Origin: Falsiroseomonas bella
GTDB taxonomy: Bacteria; Pseudomonadota; Alphaproteobacteria; Acetobacterales; Acetobacteraceae
Direction: 5' to 3'
Length of the DNA stretch: 64,000 nt
Assembly (NCBI RefSeq): GCF_003173615.1
Contig: NZ_QGNA01000002.1
Span: forward strand, 682,001-746,000
Below are positions 1 to 7,805 of this stretch, in pieces (positions within the stretch are counted from its first letter, which is position 1; each line of letters opens with the position of its first letter). A program made the position numbers and the translations under genes. The notes beneath the pieces were generated by a model that was not told the DNA's origin, did not search any database, and saw only the letters and a program-made list of their open reading frames with translations.

Positions 1-164
1 TCGTAGTCGCGCCGCAGCCGCGTGCGGATCTCGCCCTCGATCAGCGTCGTGCAGGTCAGCAGGCGCAGCCAGAGCCGCAGCTCGTCCTTGTGGCCGGGCG
101 GGGCATGGGCGAGCGCCGTCTCGGCATCCACCGTCATCGGCGCAAGATCGTCGGGTGGCGTCAC
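1..164 (-). CDS. MarR-family transcriptional regulator, N-terminal part (cut by window edge)
   Basis: Reading leftwards from 164, a GTG start overlaps the stop of the SDR gene (GTGA overlap). An in-frame ATG at 137 is the alternative start. The visible protein includes GHKDELRLWLRLLTC, followed by TTLIEGEIRTRLRRDY. This is the first helix and dimerisation region typical of MarR repressors; the winged helix lies beyond the edge. The overlap with the SDR gene and divergence from the aromatic acyl-CoA monooxygenase suggest a ligand-responsive repressor of this locus, perhaps answering to an aryl-CoA thioester. That is inferred from family and position. Only about 54 residues are visible, so the family call is good but the ligand is unknown. 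Confidence 0.7.
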   Translation of the reverse strand, partial: MTPPDDLAPMTVDAETALAHAPPGHKDELRLWLRLLTCTTLIEGEIRTRLRRDY

Positions 165-895
165 GTCTCGCCCCCGTCCACGGCGACGGCCTGGCCGTTG
201 ATGGCGGAGGCCGCCGGCGCGCAGAGCAGCAGCACCGCCTGCGCCACCTCCTCGGGCCTCACCAGGCGACGCTGCGGGTTGTGCCGCGCGAGATCCGCGC
301 GCGCCTCCGCCTCGCTGCGGTGGGTCTTCGCGACGATCCGCGCGACGCTGTCGGCGACGATGCCGGTCTCGGTGAAGCCGGGGCAGACGGCGTTGACCGT
401 GACGCCCTTCGTCGCGACCTCCTGCGCCAGCGCGCGCGTCAGGCCGAGCATCGCATGCTTCGCGGCGACATAGGCGCTGACATAGGGATAGCCCTTCAGC
501 GCGGCGGTGGAGGCGATGTGCACCACCCGGCCGAAGCCGGCCTCGATCATCGCGGGCAGGACGGCGCGGGTGACCGCGACCGCGCCCATCACGTTCACGC
601 GCCACATGCGCTCGAACAGCGCGTCGTCGGATTTCAGGAAGGGGGCGCTTTCCGCCGCGCCGGCGGCGTTCACCAGCAGCGCGAAGCCGGGCAGGGCAGG
701 GGGCGCCGTCACGTCTCCGGGGAGCGCCGCCGCCGCATCGCCGCGCGCCACCATCGCGCGCAGCGGCGCCTCGCGCCGGCCCATCACGGTGACGCGCGCG
801 CCCGCCCCGGTCAGCGCCGCCGCGCAGGCCGCGCCGATGCCGGTGCCGCCGCCGGTCACCAGCGCCTCCAGACCGCTCAGCGCGCCTGTCCGCAT
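161..895 (-). CDS. SDR-family NAD(P)-dependent oxidoreductase
   Basis: A 244-residue classical short-chain dehydrogenase. The N-terminal cofactor loop reads TGGGTGIGAA (TGxxxGxG type). NAAG follows near residue 80, then the catalytic Ser in HIASTAA and the YxxxK pair in SAYVAAK. The C-terminal INGQAVAVDGG is the usual SDR substrate/cofactor tail. It shares its stop with the start of the MarR gene downstream, so the two are co-transcribed. It diverges from the fused monooxygenase/OYE gene. In related anthranilate or salicylate CoA-dependent loci an SDR of this kind acts as a 3-hydroxyacyl-CoA-type dehydrogenase. That role here is inferred from position only. Confidence 0.85.
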   Translation of the reverse strand: MRTGALSGLEALVTGGGTGIGAACAAALTGAGARVTVMGRREAPLRAMVARGDAAAALPGDVTAPPALPGFALLVNAAGAAESAPFLKSDDALFERMWRVNVMGAVAVTRAVLPAMIEAGFGRVVHIASTAALKGYPYVSAYVAAKHAMLGLTRALAQEVATKGVTVNAVCPGFTETGIVADSVARIVAKTHRSEAEARADLARHNPQRRLVRPEEVAQAVLLLCAPAASAINGQAVAVDGGET

Positions 896-909
896 CCGCC
901 CTCCGATCG

Positions 910-984
910 TTGAAACTTAAAGCATCGTCAGAGCGTGCTGCAAGCGCGCATTTCGCTGGACGCGCGGATTCTTGAAGCTTAAAG
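910..984. promoter_or_regulatory. Paired AT-rich repeats, candidate MarR operators
   Basis: In the 116-bp gap between divergent genes, TTGAAACTTAAAG (910-922) and TTGAAGCTTAAAG (972-984) differ at one base and start 62 bp apart. The second, taken with its preceding C, is an almost perfect inverted repeat around AAGCTT. Each copy lies close to one of the two divergent starts, and both stand out in GC-rich DNA. This fits a pair of operators for the MarR protein encoded in the same locus. That is inference from position and symmetry. Confidence 0.55.
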
Positions 985-1011
985 TAATCGGCTCCGGAGG
1001 AGGGGTGTGCC

Positions 1012-3348
1012 ATGCGCATCGCGGTGATCGGCGGCGGGCCCGCCGGGCTCTACTTCGCCATCCTGATGAAGCGCGACTTCCCCGCGTCCCGCATCACGGT
1101 GGTGGAGCGCAATCGCGCCGACGACACGTTCGGCTTCGGCGTGGTGTTCAGTGACGCGACGCTCGACATCTTCCAGTCCGCCGACGACGCCTCCTACCGC
1201 GCGATCACCGAGAACTTCGCCTATTGGGACGACATCGAGATCCATGCGAAGGGATCGGTGCATCGCATCGGCGGCAACGGCTTCTGCGGTTGCTCCCGCC
1301 GCACCCTGCTGCTGCTGCTGCAGGACCGCGCGCGCGCGCTCGGCGTCGATCTGGAGTTCCGCCGCGAAGCTCGGCCCGAGGATTTCCCCGACGCCGACCT
1401 GATCGTCGCCGCCGACGGCATCAACTCCCCGATCCGCGAACGCTGGCGCGAACACTTCAGGCCCGAAGTGGACCTGCGCCCCAACCGCTTCGCCTGGATG
1501 GGCTCCACACGGCCCTTCGACGCCTTCACCTTCTTCTTCCGCGAGCGTCCGGAAGGCATTTTCATCGCGCATTGCTACCAGTACGAGAAGGGCGCCAGCA
1601 CCTGGGTTCTGGAAACCGATCCCGAGACCTTCGCCCGCGCCGGCCTCGAGGCCATGAACGAGGAAGAGAGCGCGCGCTACCTCGAAGGCGTCTTCGCGGA
1701 GGATCTGCAGGGCCACCGCCTGCTGATCAACCGCAGCAACTGGCGCCGCTTCCCCGCGATCAAGTGCGGGTCATGGGTGAAGGACAACATCGTCCTGCTC
1801 GGCGATGCCAAGGCGAGCGCGCATTTCTCCATCGGCTCCGGCACCAAGCTGGCGATGGAGGACGCGATCGCGCTGCACCAGGCCTTCCGTGCCGGTGGCA
1901 ACGTCGCGACCTGCCTCGCGCGCTTCGAATCCGCGCGCCGCGAGGATGTCGAGAAGATCCAGCACGCCGCCGACGTGTCGCTGGTCTGGTTCGAGCATGT
2001 GAAGCGCTTCTGGCACTTCAACCCGACCCAATTCGCCTTCGGCGTGATGACGCGATCCAAGGCGATCACCTGGGACAACCTCGCGCTGCGCGCCCCGGAC
2101 TTCGTGCGCGAGACGCAGACGCTTTTCGCGCAGGAGGCGCGCGCCAAGGGCCTTGCCGCGGATGACGCGAAGCCGCCGATGTTCCAGCCCTTCGCGCTGC
2201 GCGGCATGCAGCTCGCCAACCGCGTGGTCGTCTCGCCGATGGACATGTATTCGGCCGAGGACGGGCTGCCGAACGATTTCCACCTGCAGCACTATGCCAG
2301 CCGCGCGCTCGGCGGCGCCGGGCTGGTCTTCACCGAGATGACCTGCCCTTCGCCGGAGGCCCGCATCACCCTCGGCTGCACGGGGATGTGGAACGATGCG
2401 CAGCAGGCCGCCTGGACGCGCATCGTGGATTTCGTGCATCGCCACAGCGCCGCCAGGATCTGCCTGCAGCTCGGCCATTCCGGCCGCAAGGGCGCGACGA
2501 AGCTGATGTGGGAGGGCATGGACCAGCCGCTCGACTCCGGCGGCTGGCCCGTCGTCTCGGCCAGCGCAATCCCGTACTATCCGCACAGCCCCGTCCCGCG
2601 CGCGATGACGCGTGCCGACATGGACCAGGTGCGGGAGGAGTTCGTCGCCGCCACGCAGCGCGCCATCGCGGCCGGCTTCGACATGGTCGAGCTCCATTGC
2701 GCGCATGGCTACCTGCTGGCGTCCTTTCTCTCGCCCCTCACCAACATCCGCACCGACGCGTATGGCGGCAGCGTCGAGAACCGCCTGCGCTTCCCGCTGG
2801 AGGTCTTCGCGGCGATGCGCGCCGCCTGGCCTGCCGAGAAGCCGATGTCGGTCCGAATCTCGGCGACCGACTGGAAGGATGGCGGCCTGTCGGACGCGGA
2901 CAGCCTCGCCATCGCGCGCGCCTTCGCAGCCGCCGGCGCGGACCTGATCGACGTCTCCACGGGCCAGACCGTGCACGACGCCGAGCCGGTCTATGGCCGC
3001 ATGTTCCAGGTGCCCTGGTCCGACATGATCCGCAACGAGGCGGGCATCGCCACCATGTGCGTCGGCAGCATCACCACCGCCGACCAGGTGAACACCATCC
3101 TCGGCGCCGGCCGCGCGGATCTCGTTGCACTCGGGCGGCCGCACCTCGCCAACCCGTTCTTCACGCTGCAGGCGGCGGCGCAGTATGGCGTGCGCGACAT
3201 CGCCTGCCCGCCGCAGTATCGGCCCGGCAAGGACGCCCTGCTGCGCAGCGAGGTGCGCAACCAGGCGGATCTGCGCGAATTGCGGATCAAGGCGCGGCCG
3301 AGGAGCCATGCGCCCGCCGAGCGGGACATCCCGCGCGCGGCGGAATAG
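1012..3348 (+). CDS. Bifunctional salicylyl-CoA 5-hydroxylase / 2-aminobenzoyl-CoA monooxygenase-reductase type fusion
   Basis: 778 residues, the normal length for this fused family. Residues 1-385 form an FAD-dependent aromatic hydroxylase: the dinucleotide motif GGGPAG is at 7-12 and the second FAD motif GDAKAS begins at 264. From about residue 390 the protein is an Old Yellow Enzyme flavoprotein: [21 protein letters not shown], and [11 protein letters not shown] with YGGSVENR are characteristic. The fusion hydroxylates an aryl-CoA and may reduce the ring (aminobenzoyl-CoA type) or work in salicylyl-CoA to gentisyl-CoA conversion. Sequence alone does not decide between the two. A strong ribosome site (GGAGGAGG, 995-1002) fixes the ATG. 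It diverges from the SDR/MarR pair, which supports inducible aromatic acid breakdown in the cytoplasm. Confidence 0.85.
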   Translation: MRIAVIGGGPAGLYFAILMKRDFPASRITVVERNRADDTFGFGVVFSDATLDIFQSADDASYRAITENFAYWDDIEIHAKGSVHRIGGNGFCGCSRRTLLLLLQDRARALGVDLEFRREARPEDFPDADLIVAADGINSPIRERWREHFRPEVDLRPNRFAWMGSTRPFDAFTFFFRERPEGIFIAHCYQYEKGASTWVLETDPETFARAGLEAMNEEESARYLEGVFAEDLQGHRLLINRSNWRRFPAIKCGSWVKDNIVLLGDAKASAHFSIGSGTKLAMEDAIALHQAFRAGGNVATCLARFESARREDVEKIQHAADVSLVWFEHVKRFWHFNPTQFAFGVMTRSKAITWDNLALRAPDFVRETQTLFAQEARAKGLAADDAKPPMFQPFALRGMQLANRVVVSPMDMYSAEDGLPNDFHLQHYASRALGGAGLVFTEMTCPSPEARITLGCTGMWNDAQQAAWTRIVDFVHRHSAARICLQLGHSGRKGATKLMWEGMDQPLDSGGWPVVSASAIPYYPHSPVPRAMTRADMDQVREEFVAATQRAIAAGFDMVELHCAHGYLLASFLSPLTNIRTDAYGGSVENRLRFPLEVFAAMRAAWPAEKPMSVRISATDWKDGGLSDADSLAIARAFAAAGADLIDVSTGQTVHDAEPVYGRMFQVPWSDMIRNEAGIATMCVGSITTADQVNTILGAGRADLVALGRPHLANPFFTLQAAAQYGVRDIACPPQYRPGKDALLRSEVRNQADLRELRIKARPRSHAPAERDIPRAAE

Positions 3349-3355
3349 CGGCGCG

Positions 3356-4450
3356 TCAGCGGCCCTTAAGCCACTCCAGCACCGGCGCGGCCATGCGCTC
3401 GGCGTTGAACTGTCGCGCCTGTTCCACTGCCTTCGGCGCCAGTTCCGCGATGCGCGCGGGGTTCGAGATCTCCTCGAAGGCCGCGCCGAACTCGTCCACG
3501 GACAGCGGGTCGAAATAGACGCCGGCGTCTCCGATCACCTCCGGGAAGCTCGAGGTGAAGGCCGCCAGCACCGGCTTGCCCAGGTGCATCGCCTCCACCG
3601 CCGGGATGCCGAAGCCCTCGTAGATCGAGGGGAACACCAGGAACTCGGCGGCGCGCAGCAGCCGGTACTTGGCGAATTCCGAGACGAAGTCAGTGAACAG
3701 GATGCGCTTGTGCTGCGCCGGGTCGAGCCCGGCCAGCGCCGCATCCAGGTTCCAGCCCTTCTTCCCGATCACCACGAAGCGCAGGTCGCTGTCGCGCACC
3801 GCCGGATGCGACAGGGCGCGCAGCAGCAGGCCGAGATTCTTGCGCGGCTCGATCGTGCCGATCACCGCCGCATAGCGGCCGAGCGCGACGCGCGGCAGGT
3901 TGCGGTCGTCGAGCGCGAATTCCTCCGGCCAGTCGGCGTACTGATAAAGCACGCGCGCCCTCGCCGCGGCGGAGGGGAAGGCCGAGACCAGCGCCGCCCG
4001 CGTCGCCTCCGAGGCGCAGAACACCGCCTCGTCCGTCGCGAGCTGCTCGCGCAGCGGGTCCAGGTGGAAGCGCACATTCGCTTCCGCATGCGTCTCCGGC
4101 ATCACCAGCGTGCTGACATCGTGGATCACGCTGGCCTCGCTGCCGCAGATGCCGCAGGCGGACTTCACCGAGGGATAGAGCAGCGGGATTGATGGATCGA
4201 GCCGGTCCAGCCCCTCGATCAGCCCATGCTCGAAATCCGTGCGCAGGAAGGTCCCGAAGCCGGCGCGCACCGTGTCCCACAGACGGGTCGCGGGGATGCG
4301 CGTCAGGCGCACGGCGAAGGAGAGGTCCACCTGCCCGCTCTGCTGCAGGGCCTGTGCCAGGCGGCGGGTGAACACCGGGATGCCGGTCCACTGGTCTTCC
4401 AGCAGGGGCGCGACGTCGAGCGTCAGGCGAAGCTTGGGGGCGTCGATCAC
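3356..4450 (-). CDS. Glycosyltransferase family 4 (GT-B fold)
   Basis: 364 residues from a GTG that overlaps the stop of the preceding gene (GTGA). The protein begins VIDAPKLRLTLDVAPLLEDQ and then WTGIPVFTRRLAQAL, the usual donor-side glycine region of GT4 enzymes. The nucleotide-sugar half carries GTIEPRKNLGLLLRAL and SIYEGFGIPAVEAMHLGKPV, the GT4 E-x7-E signature. It should transfer a sugar from an NDP-sugar onto a glycan or lipid acceptor at the inner face of the membrane. It is the last gene of a three-gene operon with an unknown protein and a DUF4214 protein. The pairing suggests surface polysaccharide or secreted glycoprotein assembly. The sugar and acceptor cannot be told from sequence. 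Confidence 0.85.
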   Translation of the reverse strand: MIDAPKLRLTLDVAPLLEDQWTGIPVFTRRLAQALQQSGQVDLSFAVRLTRIPATRLWDTVRAGFGTFLRTDFEHGLIEGLDRLDPSIPLLYPSVKSACGICGSEASVIHDVSTLVMPETHAEANVRFHLDPLREQLATDEAVFCASEATRAALVSAFPSAAARARVLYQYADWPEEFALDDRNLPRVALGRYAAVIGTIEPRKNLGLLLRALSHPAVRDSDLRFVVIGKKGWNLDAALAGLDPAQHKRILFTDFVSEFAKYRLLRAAEFLVFPSIYEGFGIPAVEAMHLGKPVLAAFTSSFPEVIGDAGVYFDPLSVDEFGAAFEEISNPARIAELAPKAVEQARQFNAERMAAPVLEWLKGR

Positions 4451-5529
4451 AGCACGCTGCCCACCGTCACATGCTCGCGGCTGCGGCGCGGATGCAGCAG
4501 GCGCCGCGGCACCTCGGCCCCGATCCATTCGCCGAACAGCCGCAGGAAGCTCGCGCCTGCAGGCCCGTCCTGCACGATCTCGATCTCGCCGGCGGCATGC
4601 CAGATGTCGCGCCCGAGCCGCCAGAAATCGAGGCCGGGATGCACGAGGATGCTGGCGCCGCGCAGCAGGTCGAGCTCGAGCGGCGCCGTCGCCCAGCGCA
4701 CGGAGGCGCCGGCATGCCGCGGGAAGGTCACGCCGGTGCGGCCCAGCGCCCGCACCACCGCGGCGATCTGCTCGGCGATGTCGCCGCTGCCGGCCGCCAG
4801 AAGCGGCAGTTGCAGCACCAGCGGTGCCTCGTCGCGCATCATGGCGCCAAGGAGCCGCTCGGCGAGCACGCGGGTGAAGTCGGCGTCAGCGAGCATCGCC
4901 TCGGTCAGGGGCACGTAGCGCAGCGGGTCCGGCGGCAGTGGCGGTGCGTCTTCCGCGGCTTCCTCAGCCAACGCCCCGGCGGCGCTGCCCTCCGGGTCGC
5001 CCGGGTTGCAGAACACCGGCAGGATGGCGGCCGGCGTGATGCGCGGCGTCTCCTCGAAGGCCAGCAGCGTCACGGGCGGGCGGTGCCATGCGCCCTCGAA
5101 GCGGAAGGCGAGCGTGCCGTTGATCTGCGAGGCGACGCCGAGGAACAGCTCCGGCGCGACCTCCACCAGCCGGCGCATCTGCTGCCAGGCCTGCGGCACG
5201 CCGCGCCGGTAGAAGAACAGGTGGTTGCGCAGGCCGGGAAGGGGGCGGAACGCCGTGCCGTCGCAAAGCGCGACGTGGTCGGTCGCCCCTTCCAGCCTGG
5301 CGGCGAGCGTCTCGGCAAGGATGCCGTGCGTGAAGACCTCGGGCCGGGCGACGAAGCGCACCGGCAGCCCGCGGGACCGCGCGGCCTCGACGACCAGGTC
5401 GGCGGCGAGGCGGAGCTCCGGCGGCAGCACGGCGCCGCCCAGTTCTTCCGGCGCGAATACCGATCCTGACACCTGCAGGCCCGCCGCGTGGCGGCCGGGC
5501 AGCGAGATCGCGATGCCGCCTTCGAACAT
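4447..5529 (-). CDS. Conserved protein of unknown function, middle gene of glycan operon
   Basis: 360 residues starting MFEGGIAISLPGRHAAGLQV. The start is 4 bp after the DUF4214 gene and the stop overlaps the GT4 start, so the three form one transcript. I do not recognise a named family. There is no signal peptide or membrane segment. The protein is rich in Leu, Ala and Pro. It has an acidic stretch near residues 205-225 (AEEAAEDAPPLPP) and a C-terminal part with HPGLDFWRLGRDIWHA and FGEWIGAEVPRR. Its position between DUF4214 and GT4 genes suggests a role in the same glycan pathway, possibly as a divergent transferase. This is inference only. An upstream in-frame extension to 5715 is rejected because it overlaps the DUF4214 gene. 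Confidence 0.6.
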   Translation of the reverse strand: MFEGGIAISLPGRHAAGLQVSGSVFAPEELGGAVLPPELRLAADLVVEAARSRGLPVRFVARPEVFTHGILAETLAARLEGATDHVALCDGTAFRPLPGLRNHLFFYRRGVPQAWQQMRRLVEVAPELFLGVASQINGTLAFRFEGAWHRPPVTLLAFEETPRITPAAILPVFCNPGDPEGSAAGALAEEAAEDAPPLPPDPLRYVPLTEAMLADADFTRVLAERLLGAMMRDEAPLVLQLPLLAAGSGDIAEQIAAVVRALGRTGVTFPRHAGASVRWATAPLELDLLRGASILVHPGLDFWRLGRDIWHAAGEIEIVQDGPAGASFLRLFGEWIGAEVPRRLLHPRRSREHVTVGSVL

Positions 5530-5533
5530 CGCC

Positions 5534-6163
5534 TCAGACCCGGAACACGAAGCCGGTGGCATTCGGCGAGGCCAGCTGCCGCGGGCGCGACCGGAACTCG
5601 TCGCTGTCGGCCAGCACCGAAAGCAGGCCGAAGGGCGTGATCGCGCCGGTGCGCAGCATGCGCCCGTAGGAGGCCAGGCCCGGCGCATCCACCGGCCGCC
5701 CGAGCACATAGACATAGGCGGCGCGCACGAACTCGCCGACGCCGCGGCGCGTCACGAAATTCGCCAGCGCCGCCTGGCAGCCGCGCAACTGGTTCAGCGA
5801 GGTGATGACCGTGGGATCGCTCGCGACGGCAGCCTCGACGGTGTTGCAGGGCAGGTCCAGGTCGTCGCGGATCGGGCAGTTCTCGATCTCGTGCAGCACC
5901 GTGCCGGTTGCGGCATCGCGCAGGGTCAGGGTCTGCCGACGCAGCGCGTTGGCGTAGGGCTGCACCCGGAGCCGGAAAGCGCACCAGCCAAGGCCGAGCC
6001 GCGCATCGGCGAGGTCGGCGCGGAAAAGATGCGCGCGTCCTTCGGCGACCTTCCCGTCCTCCGATGCGATCACCTCGATGCGCAGCGCGGGGCGCTCGTC
6101 GTCGGCAGCCCAGCCTTCGACGAAATCGGCGGTCGTCAGCGAGTCGATATGGCCCTTCAGCAC
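5534..6163 (-). CDS. DUF4214-domain protein with N-terminal beta-rich domain
   Basis: About 209 residues from a GTG at 6163, preceded by GGAAGA at 5-nt spacing. The C-terminal 60 residues match DUF4214: FVRAAYVYVLGRPVDAPGL followed by SYGRMLRTGAITPFGLLSVL and ADSDEFRSR. The N-terminal half (GHIDSLTTADFVEGWA through the ADLADARLGLGWCAFRLRV region) looks like a beta-sandwich domain. In other proteobacterial proteins it sits beside glycosyltransferases. DUF4214 domains occur in secreted or S-layer-like proteins and in glycosyltransferase fusions; their biochemical role is unclear. It heads the operon with the unknown protein and the GT4 enzyme. The start is uncertain because other GTG codons lie upstream. 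Confidence 0.7.
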   Translation of the reverse strand: MLKGHIDSLTTADFVEGWAADDERPALRIEVIASEDGKVAEGRAHLFRADLADARLGLGWCAFRLRVQPYANALRRQTLTLRDAATGTVLHEIENCPIRDDLDLPCNTVEAAVASDPTVITSLNQLRGCQAALANFVTRRGVGEFVRAAYVYVLGRPVDAPGLASYGRMLRTGAITPFGLLSVLADSDEFRSRPRQLASPNATGFVFRV

Positions 6164-6340
6164 CCGGTCTTCCGTCCCGTCCCCTGGTCGCACATGCACC
6201 ACCCGGAGACGTCGCGCAATTGCGCCGCGAGCGCGGGCGTGGCCTGGCCGCGTCCTGTCGCATAATCGGAGACACCGTCGGAGCCGGTCTCCGGAAGGCC
6301 CCGAGGCCACGCAAAATCGGCGCGACCTGAGCCTGGTCCC

Positions 6341-6368
6341 TTGTCGCAAAGGTTACGTCCACTATAAG
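6341..6368 (+). promoter_or_regulatory. Candidate sigma70-type promoter of the GNAT gene
   Basis: TTGTCG (6341-6346) and TATAAG (6363-6368) are separated by 16 bp in an otherwise GC-rich gap. Transcription would begin near 6375. That places a GTG (6377) almost at the transcript 5' end and the better-supplied ATG (6398) about 23 nt downstream. Confidence 0.45.
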
Positions 6369-6397
6369 TTTCTCGCGTGGAGCGCGAGGGCGTCGGC

Positions 6398-6964
6398 ATG
6401 GAGGGCGAGTTGGACGGGTCGGCCTGTCCATTCGGCAAGCAGGGCGAGGCGCGCCCGCTCGACCTCGCCTCGCGCCCGATCCTGGAGGTGCGGCGGCCGG
6501 GAAGGCGGGACGTGCCCGGGCTGGCCGTGCTTCTGGCTGAGATGCAGCGTCACTACCGCGATCCGGTTTCGGATTCGGAGGCCGAGCGCGCAGCCGTCCT
6601 GGCCTGCCGGCCGGCACCGCCGCCCGAAAGCTTCGAACCGCGCACGCTGATCGCCGTCGAGCCACCAGGGCGCGTCTGCGGCTCGATCGTGCTGAACGTC
6701 ACCTTCCCGGCCACGCGGTTGAGCCGGTCGCTCTATGTGCGGGATCTGTATGTGGCGGCGGCAGTCCGCCGCAGGGGTGTCGCGCGCGCCTTGCTGCGCG
6801 CCGCGGCGCAACTGACGCTGGCGGAGGGCTTCTCGGCGCTCGACTGGACCGCCGACTCGGCCAACGCACCGGCCCGCAGCATGTATGACGCAAGCGGTGC
6901 CGCGACGCTGGGGCGCGTTTATTACCGCCTTGCCGGCGAGGCCCTGGCCAAGGCGGCGGCCTAG
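6398..6964 (+). CDS. GNAT-family N-acetyltransferase
   Basis: 188 residues from the ATG at 6398, which has GAGGG 7 nt upstream. An in-frame GTG at 6377 would add 7 residues. The core shows the GNAT acetyl-CoA motif A as LYVRDLYVAAAVRRRGVARA followed by LLRAAAQLTLAEG (R/Q-x-x-G-x-A type). A beta strand with DWTADSANAPARSMYD and the usual C-terminal GRVYYRL closure follow. It transfers an acetyl group from acetyl-CoA to an unknown amine. It stands alone between divergent and convergent neighbours, so context gives no substrate. Confidence 0.8.
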   Translation: MEGELDGSACPFGKQGEARPLDLASRPILEVRRPGRRDVPGLAVLLAEMQRHYRDPVSDSEAERAAVLACRPAPPPESFEPRTLIAVEPPGRVCGSIVLNVTFPATRLSRSLYVRDLYVAAAVRRRGVARALLRAAAQLTLAEGFSALDWTADSANAPARSMYDASGAATLGRVYYRLAGEALAKAAA

Positions 6965-6990
6965 CGGTCCGATCACCGCGCGGCGTCGGC

Positions 6991-7209
6991 TCAGCCTTGC
7001 GGGGCAAGCTCCCGGTGTGGCGCTGTCCGTCGCGTCCCGGGGATGCCGGGCTCGTTATCCTCCGACGCGTGGTCGAGCCGGATGCGGACCTCGTAGGCCG
7101 CATCAGGATCCAGGGCATCAACGACGTCGCAGGCCGGGTTCGGACAGAAGGCACCGGTGCCGGCGCTCCACGCGACAGGTGTGGCGCATTTCCAGCAGTG
7201 CTCTGCCAT
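6991..7209 (-). CDS. Small zinc-ribbon-like protein
   Basis: 72 residues from the ATG at 7209, with an AGGAG ribosome site about 9 nt upstream. An upstream in-frame extension to 7323 lacks such a site. Near the N-terminus MAEHCWKCATPVAW and FCPNPACDVVDALD give a C-x2-C ... C-x4-C arrangement that could bind one zinc. The rest is polar and acidic with no membrane segment. I do not recognise a family. It lies just downstream of the GNAT gene in convergent orientation. It could be a nucleic-acid or protein-binding adaptor; no function is assigned. Confidence 0.55.
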   Translation of the reverse strand: MAEHCWKCATPVAWSAGTGAFCPNPACDVVDALDPDAAYEVRIRLDHASEDNEPGIPGTRRTAPHRELAPQG

Positions 7210-7351
7210 GTCCGCTTGCTCCTTGCCGCGCGCCGCGCCGGGACCGTCCGGCATCCGTCCGCGGCGTCGCGTCAGCTTGGCACGATCTCGATTAACGATC
7301 CGCTTGCACGCGCCGCACGACAAGCGAAAAGCGATGCTGCGGCCGTGACGC

Positions 7352-7696
7352 TCAGGCTGGCGGCACCTTGCGCATCAGGTCGAGCCAGGCCGGCGTGATG
7401 CCCTTGCCGTCCACCGCGACAAACATCGGCTTTACCTCCACCTGGCCCCACACCCCGTCGCGGAGATAGGGCTCCTCCGCGAGCCAGGCATCGAGCGCAG
7501 CGCGGTCGGGGAAGTCCACGATCAGCACGGAGGTGGCCATGGCGCCGTCCTCGCCCAGCATGCTGCCGGCGAACAGCACGGCGCCGCGCTCGACGGCCGG
7601 CTTCATCCGCTCGAAATGCGGGCGGCGCGAGCCCTGCCGGCGCTCCGCGCGCCCCGGCTCCGGCCTGTCATGAGCGATGACGCAGAAATGCGGCAT
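7352..7696 (-). CDS. YCII-family protein (YciI-like)
   Basis: 114 residues, close to the family length. It begins MPHFCVIAHDRPEPGRAERR and continues RPHFERMKPAVERGAVLFAG. The typical SVLIVDFPDRAALDAWLAEEPY segment and a closing VEVKPMFVAVDG follow. YCII proteins adopt a ferredoxin-like alpha/beta fold with a conserved His/Asp pair thought to be catalytic. Their reactions are mostly unknown. It is cytosolic and appears to be monocistronic: its neighbours are a zinc-ribbon gene and the GGDEF/EAL gene, both on the same strand but separated by more than 100 bp. Confidence 0.8.
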   Translation of the reverse strand: MPHFCVIAHDRPEPGRAERRQGSRRPHFERMKPAVERGAVLFAGSMLGEDGAMATSVLIVDFPDRAALDAWLAEEPYLRDGVWGQVEVKPMFVAVDGKGITPAWLDLMRKVPPA

Positions 7697-7805
7697 GGAG
7701 TCCTCCCGGTTGGTGTCGGGTGCCGATACTCAACCAGGCGTCGGGGCCGCGGAAGGGGCATGCACGCGCCGGCCGCCTTCCGCCCCGCATCCAGGCTCTC
7801 TCCCG

